Positions 8,518-19,529 are shown, numbered from the stretch's first letter. The stretch: DNA of 64,000 nucleotides from Cladocopium goreaui (GCA_947184155.2 CAMXCT020001491.1:169501-233500); one strand, 5' to 3'. Made by a program: numbers and translations. Notes: generated from the sequence alone by a model not told the origin.

Positions 8518-11500
8518 CTTTGCTCCCAATTTCAAATAGGAAGTATGGATACCCATAACCTGTGGTAAACTAACATAGGTATTTAAAAGTGTTACCCATA
8601 GTTGATTTAATTTACCCATTAAATATGGTGATTTTCCATAGTTATGTTCGTTTACCAGAGGGTAGTCGAACCGCTCCCCCCTAACCACTGGATTCCGACT
8701 GGATAGATCCAATATCCAGCGTCCTTCAGCACCAGCTTCATCTCCTTCCTGTGTTCGTTGCGTTCGCTATACCTTGTTTACCTTCCAACAACACACAACA
8801 TATGGGCGTTCATGGCATACAATTATATACCCCAAGTCTTACCCCTCACTGAACATCACTGAACCACTTTCATCAACCAGGAAATATATCTATGCAATCT
8901 GGATCAATCTGGTGTTTCAGGATGCTTGAATCCAACTTGTAGGTTGCCAAATGTTGCCAGCTGTTGCCATCGGCCAGAAATGCCCACAAGGGCTAGCAGT
9001 TTTCCCTGCAAGTAAATATTACAAGAAGAGTTGCCCACGTGGCCAGCAAATAGTTCATGAGTATCATGACTAATGTCAACCCCGGATTTTGCTAAACCAT
9101 GGTTTATGACAATTAGGGGGGTACTCCTCCAATAGTCATTTCATCTAACTTAAATGGTACCCTCCCAATTAGACAGCCGTTTGGGCCTAGGGGTTTATTA
9201 ATCGGCCACAACACTGGAGACACTGGAGCCGTGGAGAATCATGACAAGTCAGTAACCTTTCGGTTAATGATCGCATGGCTTATACATGAGGACGTGCACC
9301 ATGGGAATTGCAATTAACCCAATAAAAATCAATTGCAAGTCTTCACCAAGTCATGAAGATTTGTTCATTTCTGGGATCTTTACAATTTCGTGTCACCAAC
9401 ACAATACCAAGTCTATAAGTCTATAAGTCTATAAGTGCTACCCTCTGGTTATTTAACATAGCCATGGAAGCCATGGCCCTAATCGAAATAGATGGTTTAC
9501 CTATGAAAACATGGTGGATCTTTCCATGGCTATGTTAAATCACCAGATGGTAATCATAGGAATTTCCCAGCTAACCACGTCTATAAGTCTATAAGTGATA
9601 TACCCTCTGGTAATTTAACAGTTTGCTATTGAAAATGGCGCAGTCGAAATAGTGAGTTTTCCCATTAAAAATGCTGATTGTCCCATCAGTTTTTTGTATG
9701 TTTACCAGAGGGTAAATCCTCATTTTCCCATGGTTTTCCGGTTTTCCTATGGTTTTTCCTATGGTTTTCCCATGAAAACATGGAAACATTTCACTGACAC
9801 CCTGGCCTTCGCTGCCGCCTTCGGTGCCGCCTTCGGTGCAGCCTTGGGCTCCTTGGGCTCCGGCGCCTGTCACTGAAGCACTGGACACCGTCGATGACTG
9901 TCTTCGAAAAAAATGGTTTACCCTCTGGTAAACATACAAAAAACTATGGAAAATCACAATTTTTCATGGGAAAATCCATATAATGGCAATTTTCAATAGC
10001 AAACTGTTAAATTACCAGAGGGTATTGGAGTACTCCTCCAATAGTCATTTCATCTGAGACTTTTTAAATGGTATCCCAATAAAAAAACAGCCGTCAACGG
10101 GGTTTATTAATCAAATCGAAGGTAACACCAAGAAGAAGAAATCTGTTGCACCTTCAGTGGCAAATGTGTGGTCCAAGTCAGATTTCTCATCACTTATATA
10201 TATATATAAACTTATGTAACAGATATATACAAATATCTGATAATAAACTTATCTGATGTGTTTATTTGTATATAAACTTATTATATCCCTCTTACCCCAT
10301 GAAATCCCAATATCGCCATGTTTAGCCGGTTTCAATGCACCTTGGCAGTCTTAGGTTCTGCTGCCTGGCGGCTGGGCATCCCGAAAGATATACCATCTGG
10401 TTATTTAACATAGCCATGGAAAATCCCTTATAAATGGAGGTTTTAACGGGAAAATCATCTATAAATGGGCCATTTTCTATGGCTATGTTAAATAACCAGA
10501 GGGTATATATATATATATTGTAATAGGTGTTCCATTGGAAATATTCAATATAGACCTATTCTTAAAATTATATATATATATATGTATATACAGTCCATAT
10601 AATTTTACTAGGACATATATTAGACATATTCAATATGTTTAATATGTGTTCCATTGGAAATATGTCTGTAACATAAAATGCATGTTTATAAAGCACAAAA
10701 TATTACTGTTACATTAGAACATCTATTAAACATAATATTACAAATGGAATATTAACAATGGTTTTATGAAATAGGTGTTCCATTAGACATATATATCATA
10801 TACCTGGATGATATATTTATAATATACCTGGAGATATTTGATAATATACAATAATGGTTCCAGGTATATTGTGTTTAATATGTGTTCCATTAGAAATATT
10901 TATTATATACCTATACCTATAATATTTATATAATTTTCTTAGGAGATATATAAGAAATGTTCACAATGGAACACATGTTAACCATAATATACCTGGAACC
11001 ATATTATCAAAGAAGTCCATATCATAAAATAAGATAGCATGTTACAGCATATAATGCACATCCCTAATTGTACATGTTCCATATCGATTAAGATAATATA
11101 CCATATTATAGCGAGGCAAATGCACACTGCATACGTTTTCATAAGATCCCAAACACAGTTTACCCCTATCAACCAGGGCCTTGGCGGAAGCTTTGGGGGC
11201 CGGCTGTGCCTGTCAAAGGCTGGAGAATCATAAATACCTCCAGAGGAAACCCATTTTGGCTGTTCATTTAGCTGATTCTATTTATTACTCTATAGGTTGA
11301 TTCAACTGGTTCTTGTTGATAGTATTGGATCTATTCATGACTTGGGGGCGCTGTCGGTCATCCAAAAAGGGTGGAAATTGCCAAATGACCATAGGTTGCA
11401 TCCCCATGATATTCGTAGATGGTCAAATGATGTCAAATCACCATTTCCATGTAAGCATCAGCATCAGTTAAATATCAGTTAAATCATGATTGTTGGTTAA

Positions 11501-11734
11501 ATCATGTAAACATCAGTTAAATCCTCATGTTTGTTGGTTAAAACATGTTAAATCCCAATATGTTTCTTGTGTTACCCTGTGGTAAACTAACATAACTATG
11601 GAAAATCACCATTTTTAATGGGAAAACTCACTATAAATGACCATTTTCAATAGCTATGTTAAATTACCAGAGGGTAAATCCACCTCTCCATGTTTTAAAT
11701 CAGTTCAATCCCTTGGTGACACCTGACTGGCCAT
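8428..11734 (-). CDS. Small Lys/Ala/Pro-rich protein gene of tiny exons
   Basis: Gene model from 11734 down: 11723-11734 (MASQ), 11174-11209, 10341-10364, 9801-9866, at least one exon not placed between 9000 and 8770, 8721-8766, and 8428-8517 with the stop. The first four exons are all phase 0 and each new exon starts with G after AG. Together they form a linker of repeated Lys-Ala-Pro, histone-H1-like in composition. The end is ELRIEFAKHMIVMECGGGAS and a short tail ending AMY. No family recognised. It lies immediately upstream of the K+ channel start in the same orientation. Confidence 0.55.
8552..8663. mobile_element. MITE-like palindrome, family A (diverged left end)
   Basis: CTGTGGTAAACTAACATAGG on the left, TTCGTTTACCAGAGGGTA on the right, with the usual ATTTTCCATAG inner arm. 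It lies between exons 8428-8517 and 8721-8766, and its left end is about 35 nt from the former. Confidence 0.8.
8721..8766 (-). CDS. Penultimate exon of the Lys/Ala/Pro-rich gene
   Basis: One nucleotide plus 15 codons, ERNEHRKEMKLVLKD. Acceptor GTATAG/C, donor GC (GAC/GCTGGA). Charged helix; phase fits the terminal exon. A possible missing exon upstream is at about 8985-9020 (acceptor TTGCAG, reading KLLALVGISGRW), which I could not bound. Confidence 0.5.
9071..9204. mobile_element. Palindromic element, family F
   Basis: AATGTCAACCCCGGATTTTG at the left, GGGGTTTATTAATC at the right, with the inner pair GGTACTCCTCCAATAGTCAT / AAATGGTACCCTCCCAATTA. A right-part fragment is at 10027-10116 and full copies are at 6841-6983 and 47631-47763. 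Confidence 0.8.
9439..9552. mobile_element. MITE-like palindrome, family A
   Basis: TACCCTCTGGTTATTTAACA ... AATCACCAGATGGTA. The flanks repeat CTATAAGTCTATAAGT on both sides (9420 and 9580), suggesting insertion in or duplication of a short tandem repeat. Confidence 0.85.
9601..9714. mobile_element. MITE-like palindrome, family A
   Basis: TACCCTCTGGTAATTTAACA ... TGTTTACCAGAGGGTA. Only about 50 bp separates it from the preceding copy. Confidence 0.9.
9801..9866 (-). CDS. Lys/Ala/Pro-rich exon
   Basis: 22 codons, phase 0 at both ends; acceptor GACAG/GCG, donor GTGTCA. The translation includes PEPKEPKAAPKAAPKAAAKA, a strongly repetitive basic linker. The opposite strand and other frames are less plausible. 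Confidence 0.65.
9919..10024. mobile_element. MITE-like palindrome, family A
   Basis: TACCCTCTGGTAAACATACA ... TTAAATTACCAGAGGGTA. It is about 50 bp upstream (on the minus strand) of the 9801-9866 exon. Confidence 0.9.
10341..10364 (-). CDS. 24-nt microexon of the Lys/Ala/Pro-rich gene
   Basis: Eight codons, AAEPKTAK, phase 0 at both ends; acceptor GCCAG/GCA, donor AAG/GTGCAT. The composition matches its neighbours, and a family A palindrome (10391-10505) ends 26 nt away. Confidence 0.55.
10391..10505. mobile_element. MITE-like palindrome, family A
   Basis: TACCATCTGGTTATTTAACA ... TAAATAACCAGAGGGTA. Confidence 0.9.
10510..11060. repeat. AT-rich intron with dispersed GTGTTCCATTRGAAATAT repeats
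   Basis: The words GTGTTCCATTGGAAATAT, GTGTTCCATTAGACATAT and ATACCTGGAAC recur on both strands at 10527, 10645, 10767, 10880 and 10960. No coding signal. It looks like decayed copies of another palindromic element. Confidence 0.5.
11174..11209 (-). CDS. Lys/Ala/Pro-rich exon
   Basis: Twelve codons, AQPAPKASAKAL, phase 0 at both ends; acceptor GACAG/GCA, donor CTG/GTTGAT. It follows MASQ directly in the model. Confidence 0.6.
11573..11676. mobile_element. MITE-like palindrome, family A
   Basis: TACCCTGTGGTAAACTAACA ... TAAATTACCAGAGGGTA. Confidence 0.9.
11723..11734 (-). CDS. Probable start exon, four codons
   Basis: ATGGCCAGTCAG followed by donor GTGTCA. The ATG sits in CGCGCCATGG, a good eukaryotic context, and the exon would join AQPAPK in phase 0. 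Because it is so short this is a weak call on its own. Confidence 0.4.
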
Positions 11735-12571
11735 GGCGCGGTCAATGTGGTGTAGGCTGGTGAGGAGCCACCTATGGCGACGACGCGCATAGGTAGCGCA
11801 GTTCACTTAAGGTCCCATGGGGCAACAAGGGTAAGTGTAACTATAGTTACTAATAACTATCATGCTTTTATTAACTATCATGAATAATAACATTACTAAT
11901 AACTATAGTTAATTCCATTAACTATCATTAACTATCATCATTAACTATAGTTCATGGGTTTATTTACCAACTTATAACTGGGGTCTCACCTTGAAATGAA
12001 TTTGGGTATGGCGCCCCAGAATCGTGCAATGGTCTCAGTAGAACAGTTAGCATGTGTACATTCTTCGCACCGCAACATTATGAAACCATGCTAGGAACGT
12101 ATCAAATATGCAGCCATGCTTATGTTTAGTGATTCACTTATGATTTCACACATGTTCAAGCAACAAAATTAACATCCAGATTTAGCAATTGACTAGCATT
12201 GTTGTTTAAATAATTACTATCTAATTGACCCGAACAACACGTCCCTCTCGAAAATAGCCGGGACCAAACTATTGTCCAGAAAAAAAGCTGAAGAAAGAAC
12301 AAACACGTCCAGAGCACACTTCCACGCACTTGCTCCAATTTTGAACAAACTCATTCGTCAAAAGGTAGAAGTGATGACAAACTGCGCTTGCATGCAGCAC
12401 TGAAAAACATCCTAACATCGGAACAACTGAAAAATTCGAGGTATAGCTAATATTAGCTAATAACATTTATAGTGGATTTTCCCATTAAGAATGGTGATTT
12501 TCCATTGCTATGTTAGTTCACCAGAGGGTAAGGTCTATAAGAAAGTCCTATTTTTTTTGTTCGGAAACTTC

Positions 12572-12628
12572 CATTCGGCACCGCCTCAAAGTGCTGGGAT
12601 GGGACTGTCGGATCTTCTCATGTCCGGC
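12572..12628 (-). CDS. Exon of an unrecognised gene
   Basis: 19 codons, AGHEKIRQSHPSTLRRCRM; acceptor TAAG/GCC, donor GA (ATG/GAAGTT), phase 0 at both ends. The plus strand is also open here, but only the minus strand has the AG/G plus GA pattern seen elsewhere. Confidence 0.5.
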
Positions 12629-13004
12629 CTTAGGCAGAGTGAGGCCGGACGTTAACGCGGTGCTGGCCATGAAAGAGCCATGTAAATCCCCATTTTTCAA
12701 TGGGACAGTGATGGGAAAATATGGGAAAATGATGCTGTGATTATTGGTGATTGCTAATCATTTGAGGAAAAGTGATGCTTAGCAAGAGGATTTAGAAGCA
12801 CCCGACTTTGTTAAGAGTAACCCATATGTGCATAGGAACTGTAACTTGAGATGTTAACCCAGAATTTGATCGGAAACCTACACTTCAATGTGTTTTTTTT
12901 AATTTTTGTTCTGGGATGTTAACCCAGACTTTTAGCGGAGTTCATCTGTTTAAATGGCACACTACTATGCAATAATTCTGGGTGAATTATCATAGTTCAC
13001 TAAC

Positions 13005-13054
13005 CTGAATAGTTCGGCCACACGCTTCCGTTCGGTCATGCCAGCCCCCCGCAG
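13005..13054 (-). CDS. Exon lying between two family G fragments
   Basis: Sixteen codons plus AG, LRGAGMTERKRVAELF; acceptor GGCAG/CTG, strong donor CAG/GTTAGTG. The exon is bounded by a 12-bp direct repeat ATAGTTCGGCCA (13009 and 13061). The donor side (CTATTCAGGTTAGTGAA) is itself family G sequence, also present at 17590 and 49525, so the element seems to supply the donor. Confidence 0.5.
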
Positions 13055-13095
13055 CTGCCAATAGTTCGGCCATTTGGGGATGATTTCCCTAGCAT

Positions 13096-13201
13096 TACCC
13101 TCTGGTAAACTAACATAGCAATTGAAAATGGCAATTTATACTGGATTTTCCCATTAAAAATGGTGATTTTCCAATTCGCTATGTTAAATTACCAAAGGGT
13201 A
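13096..13201. mobile_element. MITE-like palindrome, family A
   Basis: TACCCTCTGGTAAACTAACA ... TTAAATTACCAAAGGGTA. Confidence 0.9.
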
Positions 13202-13212
13202 ACCATCATTTC

Positions 13213-13258
13213 CAGGCTTCGGGAGAACAGGCTTTGGTCGTGATATGATGGTGACCAC
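13213..13258 (-). CDS. Possible exon of an unrecognised gene
   Basis: After acceptor TTAAG/GTG the frame reads VVTIISRPKPVLPKP. The donor edge is not clear (GC near 13224 or GA near 13213). Confidence 0.4.
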
Positions 13259-13811
13259 CTTAACGCTGGGTCGCGAAGGCGCTACCATCCCATCTTTATC
13301 AATTGTTCATTGGAAAGTGGGGATTTTAATTAATGGATATCCATGGAGTTTAATGGATATTGATGGAGTTTAATGGATATCCATTGCATTTAATGGATAT
13401 TAAATCCATAAATCCCATTCATCACTGGATATTTAGTTGACTCATATCCACAAATGTGGCTAAAACACTGTTATAAACCAGCCATATTAATTGGAATGGT
13501 TTATACATATATCACCTATTTATGAAAATGGTGATGACTGGAGGATGGTTTATGAATGTTTATGAGATTGTTTTAACCACATTATATGTATCCGTTTTGA
13601 TCTGAGACTTCCGGGGATGAATCTTTCAAGGATTCCCGTGTCATCTTGGATTCCGTTTTTGGATTCCCCAAGTAGATTTCCCATGGCAAATGATCCAAGT
13701 CATTGACAAACCGCAAATCCAGGTGAATATTTGACTGACCCATTTATATATAATAATCGTACGATAATTGTGAGTTATTAATTCCATTCATCACTATTCC
13801 CAAACAATCCA

Positions 13812-16800
13812 TGTTGGTAATATTTGCATACATTCCAATGTTGGCCTGAGAAGCCAACATTGGAATGTTGGCTCCTGGAGGCTACATTCATAAAATTAGG
13901 TCCTACTTTTGTCGGAATCTAGTGATTTTGCCGGAGTTTATCGGAAAGGAGAAGTTTATCCAGTTGCGGGCAAAATTATGTTGCCAAAAAGTGGTGGGTC
14001 AGTCTTGACCGACGTCCTAAGGAATAAAATATCAAAGTTGAGCATTTTTTTATATAGTTCCATAATGTTCTATATACGACAATTCACGAGACTACATCTG
14101 GATATTGCAGGCGCGACAATTCACAAGACGGCTACATCTGGATATTGCAGGCCTGCACCAATCTTGAACCAATCGAAGATTATATTCACAAGTTTCAACG
14201 ACAATCACCCAAACAAAGTCCAGAAAACAGTATACAATTGAGAGCTTGAAGGAAAGCCAAATAAATAGACCGGAACCTGCAAGACTAAACCCATAATAAA
14301 TCATGAACTATAGCATGAGTTATCAAAGATAAAGCAGGCATCATTGCATCTCAAATTTATTTGCCTCTGCTCATGCTTGTTCTTCAACCGATTTTAAGTC
14401 CATCGCAGGAACAACAAATTGCTGTAGAGTATTGAACAAACACCTTTATTTCACCTACCCAAGGGGGCCACTATGATGTTCAAAAGATGGAACAACACAG
14501 CATACAGTGGAACACACACAGACACACTCACACATGCACAACAAAAAACAACAGGATGTAATTACCGTCATACTGGGTCAGGGAGGGATGTTTACAGTAA
14601 GATAGATAAGAACACACATGTTTTCGCAGATGCATTTTTTTGCTGGCTCTAGATTCTGACCTCCAACCCAAACAAATAGGACACTGCTGGAACAACATAC
14701 AACCAAACAGGATAAACATGACAAATATGCAACATGTGCATGTGCGCGTCAGCTTTTGGTGGCAACGTGTCACTGATGGCCCAACATAACATTCCATAAC
14801 AAGCTTACAGAAATTTAACATGCTAATCTGTTGTCCAGATGCTTGCATTTTTGTTTCACAAATCTGTGTCAAACATTCTGGAGTTTGTTTGGACAGTTGT
14901 TTTTTTTTGGGGGGGTGCATCGTTTGGCTAAATAATTAAATATAAAAAAGCAAAGCCAAACAATTGAACATGATAAATTGTGTGGGAGCAAAAAGCAAGA
15001 AGGCAAGCGCCAAGACAAAATATGATCGGCACTCAAGACGAAAATTCATACGGCAGCAAAATCAGTTCCAGTCACGAAATGCAACTCCGCGCTGAAAACT
15101 AAAAAGTACTCCTGCACTCTTGCAGTACTGGAACTTTTTGCACTCCCGCAAGCGCTTAGGTGCTTAGCCGCCGACTTTCTGCAATTCAATTTTGACGTTC
15201 CTACATAGTCTGATGTATGGTGGAAAGAGAAATTAGTTAATGCAAATGCATGCTTCTGCCCTTGCTGGATCCTTCAAACTTTTTTTGAATGGTCAACCCA
15301 CGGGGCAAGAACACTGAAAGTGTGCTCTTTTCGGTGACAGTGAAAAAATACAAACATGTTGAACATTGTGTCTCTTTAGTGTGGCATTGGTCAATGTGTT
15401 CGGGAAAATTTGGGCAGCCCGCTGCCCCAAGTGAGCGTGACGAGACCGTGACGGGAGCGTGACGGACCATGCCGAATGTATGCAAAATTAGTAGGAAAAT
15501 ACCCAATTTTTGTCGGACCAGCGTGACGAGAGCGTGACGGGAGCGTGACGGGAGTGTGACCAAACACCGGGAGCTTTGCTGGAACACTGGTGGCAAATCT
15601 ACAGTTTTATTTCCATATCTTCAGGCCCAAACCTTTTCACATGTTGACTGGAATATCCCCTTCCAGCCCCTTTTTCTGATATTTTCGGCCAAAAGTGGCA
15701 TAACATAAACCTGACACTTCCTGAAAAAGAAAAATATCAGCATAAAATTGGGAGGGGATGAGATGAGGCCCGGTCAGTATTGTAGTCCGGGGATGCCTCG
15801 GCACTATCAAAATTAATTGCTGCAGTGTTTTTCTTCCTGAGACCCGCTCCGAAATGAAGAGTGTCTTCAACTGGCGCTTATTTGTGGTTACTTTCCTGCA
15901 TATTGAATGTTTTATCTAATGTACAGCATCTCTAGTTGAGGAGTTACAGTTACAGGTATTGAATTCGCAAAAATTAGAACAGGTTTGCTTTCGGTCAGAA
16001 CTGACCACTAAAGCACTTTGACCTTTCCTGACAGAAGACATTTGTAAGACTATGATGTTGTTTGCAATCGCCGTGTCCATAGGTCAGGGAGGTTGGCAGC
16101 GATGTTTTTGTGAGCCGATCAAGGATACCGTGTCGTTTTGGTGGCATCGAGTCGGCACATACCACATCCCTTTGATCAACCAGCAAAAAAAAGTTGAAAT
16201 CATTAGGTTAAATTAGTTGTTTTTTGAATTTTGATGAATTTTTCCTGCATAAGTCCATATTCGGGTGTGAACAAATTTAAGAACATCACTCCATGATGAA
16301 CTTCATGGTCTTGGGGCGGGCATTGAGAATCTGATCTTCGGAAGCTGTATCAGGGTAACGCTTCCAGGTTAATAAATTGTACTAACTTTTTTGCTAGGTC
16401 CTAGGTAGATACTGAGTTCGGAGGATACTGCAACCTCCGCAAATAATTTCAAAGTTTCAAAGCTATAGCTGTAACAATCTGGCCTCCTCACAACCATACA
16501 TAAACATGTTCCAAGGAAACTTGCAAACGGTTGGTAGCAAACCGAGGGAAAAAACCATGCATCTATTGAATAGCAAAATGGATCGCCCAACAATTTATCC
16601 AATTCATTGCATTTGCGCTTGAACTTGCAACAGGTCCCACATTTACATCCAACAACTCGCACACATGATAAAGTACAATGATCGATCTATATCAACATAT
16701 TATTGTTGGAGACTGTGTTCCAACCCATGCATTCGTATCATGAATGAAATGCAATGAAATATTGCAAATATTTGCAAATCATATTCTTAGTTCATCCCTT

Positions 16801-17175
16801 TGTTATTTTTGCTGTTGTGTAGCTTGGAACACCTATCAAAATGAGGGAAATTGTGGGTCAGCAAAACAATGCTGCCACTGTCACTTAATTTTTTTTTGCC
16901 CTAGACTGCCGCTTGCCTTGTTGGTATGAAGTATGGAATAGCATGTTTGCTGTTGGTTGGGTCTACTTTGGTGCCACATTGGCACCTAACCTTCCTACAT
17001 GGCGATTTTTGTTTTGCTTTGACTTGGGCCGTTATACGTTGTCGGAAACAACGGAAACTGTCGGAAAACCAATTTGCCGAATGTAAGGAATACAAGCCTA
17101 CATTGGCCTATAAATGCGAATGTAGGCAAAAATCGCTGACATTGCCGAATGTTGGTAATATTTGCATACATTGGA
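13812..17175. mobile_element. 3.3-kb island flanked by a direct repeat, possible insertion
   Basis: GTTGGTAATATTTGCATACA occurs at about 13813 and again at about 17151, in the same orientation. Between them the composition changes: no family A or B palindromes and no microsatellites, although both crowd the sequence on either side. Inside are a 36-40-bp tandem duplication at 14078-14152 (ATCTGGATATTGCAGGC) and GCGTGACGGGAGCGTGACGG-type repeats at 15428-15560. I see no transposase, reverse transcriptase or other recognisable protein; the ORFs (up to 131 codons) look random. It could be a non-autonomous transposon or a recent insertion. Confidence 0.5.
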
Positions 17176-17351
17176 TCCTTTGGGATTGATATCTATTAAT
17201 CCAATCCATTCCATTAATCGAATCACATCCCATCATTGCCCCATAGTTTTCCTATTAAAACCTGGTTTTCATCACTATTAATCACTATTAATCCCATCAT
17301 TTTCCGAAATGTTCACCTGGTTTTCCAGATTTCCCACTGAAATGACTTCGT

Positions 17352-17469
17352 TCCCCATTTCCCTTCCGCGTTTCCGTTCCGCGGAAAGCGCGGAAAGCCG
17401 CGCGGACCTTCTCCACTGCGGAGCACAAAGAGCAGGCCAGCGACACATCGGCCACCGACAGTCGTTGAC
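17352..17469 (-). CDS. Exon of an unrecognised gene next to a family E element
   Basis: Strongly GC-rich. After acceptor ATCGAG/GT one frame reads QRLSVADVSLACSLCSAVEK and stays open. A donor GTCCGC could end it at 17408. A second open frame (STTVGGRCVAGLLFVLRSGE) fits the phase of the exon at 18553 better, so the frame is undecided. The family E element starts 20 nt upstream at 17489. Confidence 0.5.
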
Positions 17470-17488
17470 CTCGATGGCTGTGCCATAG

Positions 17489-17715
17489 CCCATGACGGAT
17501 CCATTCACGGTGCTGCTAGATATGGTGCTCCATGGATCCCATCAATATACCCCCAATTAATGTTAGCATATATCTGGGTAAATTATAATATTTCACTAAC
17601 CTGAATTAAGCCCATTTGGGGATGATTTCCCTTACTAACCATGATTCGCAGTGAGGTCGTAGTGAGGTCGTTATAATTTACCCAGATATATACCAGCACC
17701 ATGGATCCGTCATGG
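17489..17715. mobile_element. Family E palindrome carrying a nested family G element
   Basis: Outer ends CCCATGACGGATCCAT and ATGGATCCGTCATGGG. Inside, about 17568-17690 is family G (ATATCTGGGTAAATTATAAT ... TTATAATTTACCCAGATATA), including CACTAACCTGAAT and GGGGATGATTTCCCTTACTA. Confidence 0.85.
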
Positions 17716-17732
17716 GTACTGTATTAGTATAA

Positions 17733-17835
17733 GGCCATATTTTCTGGTGATATTCCCTGAAATTTAGGCCTGAAAAATAGGCCTTATATATGGTAGGTCC
17801 CTCCAATTTTGAGGCTCCTGAAATGGCCGTTGACA
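17733..17835. repeat. Palindromic element, family J
   Basis: Contains AAGGCCATATTTTCTGGTGA, TAGGCCTTATATATGGTAGG and CTCCTGAAATGGCC. Related copies lie at 44020-44130 and 45225-45355, where the left arm AGGATCCTAAAATGGAGGTA is kept. Confidence 0.65.
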
Positions 17836-18299
17836 TGGTGCTGGAATATTTACCAACATTTACCCGAACAAAATCACCCAGTTTTGTAGATAGATATACA
17901 TGGAGCATATGGGAATGAGAACTTCTATGGGAACAATCCACAAACGAAGGTGATGGGAAATAAGAATATCTAATAGAGGTCTGAAAAAAATAAATGGGAC
18001 AATCAGGTAGAAATGGAGGATTTTCCATTGCCACATTTGATTCTCGGAGTGTACCTAAGTTGATCCAAATCAATCCAAATTGGGCAAATCCATCTTGGAG
18101 ACTTCGGGATCATTTGATTTGGGCGGTGGAGTGGTAAATTCATGTCCAGCTGCAGCCCTATGCATGTCAATTCTGTTGGATAGCCTTGTTTTGTATTTTT
18201 GGGGCTAGTTTTGGTATGCAAATATAGCATCAAATAGCCATTTCCCATCCTTTCTCATCCTTTCCCTCCTCAACTATCACCCATTATCACCTGGTTGAT

Positions 18300-18402
18300 C
18301 TGGTTGGTGGTTGAGCCACCCCTCTGAAAAATATGTTGGGATTATGACATTCCCAATATGATGGGAAAGTCATAAAATTCCATGGTTCCAACCACCAACC
18401 AG
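18300..18402. mobile_element. MITE-like palindrome, family B
   Basis: CTGGTTGGTGGTTGAGCCAC ... GTTCCAACCACCAACCAG. Confidence 0.9.
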
Positions 18403-18458
18403 ATATCCATTAGCTCATGAATATCCATTAATATCATTAATATCCATTAAGAATCCGT

Positions 18459-18545
18459 TAATTTCCCATAGATTTCCCATAGATTTCCCATAGATTTCCC
18501 ATAGATTTCCCATATTTTCCCATAGATTTCCCATAGATCACCCAT
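18459..18545. repeat. 12-bp tandem repeat (TTTCCCATAGAT)
   Basis: About seven consecutive copies, one interrupted. It ends 8 nt from the donor edge of the exon at 18553. Confidence 0.85.
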
Positions 18546-18552
18546 AGATCAC

Positions 18553-18668
18553 CAGCTCCCAGCGTTTTGTGCTTTCGGAACGTCGTTTTCGCGTGCGCAG
18601 CGCAGTGCGCAGAATGCGGCTCCGTCCGTGTTTCGGGTGAAATCCACCAGCCATCGAAGCCAAGTCAT
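18553..18668 (-). CDS. Exon of an unrecognised gene
   Basis: 38 codons plus two nucleotides, starting MTWLRWLVDFTRNTDGAAFC and ending KAQNAGS; acceptor CTGGAG/ATG, donor GTGATC. The ATG could be a start codon, but an upstream exon is equally possible. High GC against AT-rich flanks. Confidence 0.55.
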
Positions 18669-19047
18669 CTCCAGGCGGGGCAGTGGGGATAGATCCGGTC
18701 CTGGTGATGAAACAACCAAAACATTGGGAAAAAACATGGCTAAACAATCCTAAACAATCCCCAAAAGGTGTGTATATATATATGGTTTATAATGTTTATA
18801 TATCATTATATATCTATTTTTTTAAAAACAATATCTTGCATGCAAAGAAAATTTATATATATATATATATGGTTTAAATCTCTCATATATTTATATCTAT
18901 TTATATCTTGAGAACATTAAATTGCAGAATGATGTGTGAGAAGTATCTCGGCAGGCCGAGCTATCCGCTCGGAAAGCTCAAATCAAGGCACCATCGGGCG
19001 TTGCCAGAACTTGGCCCATTGGGCCAATCGAGTATTGGAATATATTG

Positions 19048-19138
19048 CTGGTTGGTGGTTGAGCCACCCCTATGAAAAATATGAAGTCAGTTGGGATTAG
19101 TATTCCCAATCTATGGAAAAATAGAAAATGTTCCAAAT
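19048..19138. mobile_element. Family B palindrome, right end lost
   Basis: CTGGTTGGTGGTTGAGCCAC, then TATGAAAAATATGAAGTCAG and CCCAATCTATGG. It breaks off at GTTCCAAA, before the terminal repeat. The block 19026-19235 (GTATTGGAATATAT ... GATGATAGTTGATGATAGT) recurs at 63057-63175. Confidence 0.75.
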
Positions 19139-19242
19139 ATTGAGGAATGTTGCTATATCCCATTGGGAATGGAAACAAAATAACTTTCATGATGATAGTT
19201 GATGATAGTTAATGATTATAGTTAATAATTAACTATTAAAAT

Positions 19243-19356
19243 CTGGTTGGTGGTACGGTATACCTACCCCTCTGAAGCATATGAGTTCGTCAGTTGGGAT
19301 TATGAAATTCCCAATCTATGGAAAAAATAAAATTCATGTTCCAAACCACCAACCAG
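19243..19356. mobile_element. MITE-like palindrome, family B
   Basis: CTGGTTGGTGGTACGGTATA ... TTCCAAACCACCAACCAG. Confidence 0.9.
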
Positions 19357-19491
19357 CCATTGTGTCCCAGTTATGGTTGGTTTTTCATGGTTTTTCTATA
19401 CCATGGAGGAGTTTTCCGGATTTTCCAAGTGCCTCCTGCGGTCTAATGTTGAGATGTGCCATGGTGATTCTTGATCTGCCACGCTCCTCAC

Positions 19492-19529
19492 CTGGAGCGG
19501 CCACAGGTTTTCATGGCCACTTCGCTTCG
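19492..19529 (-). CDS. Short exon, unrecognised gene
   Basis: Acceptor TTCACAG, donor CTCCAG/GTGAGG (a very good GT donor). The 38 nt include an ATG that would read MKTCGRS; another frame reads KRSGHENLWPLQ. Function unknown. Confidence 0.45.

Noticed and set aside
11221..11290. CCCATTTTGGCTGTTC considered as a dinoflagellate spliced-leader gene
   Set aside because: Only a partial word match to the spliced-leader end; the rest of the leader and the donor are absent.
15428..15560. GCGTGACGGGAGCGTGACGG repeats considered as a regulatory array
   Set aside because: Short, irregular and inside a likely insertion; nothing ties them to a promoter.
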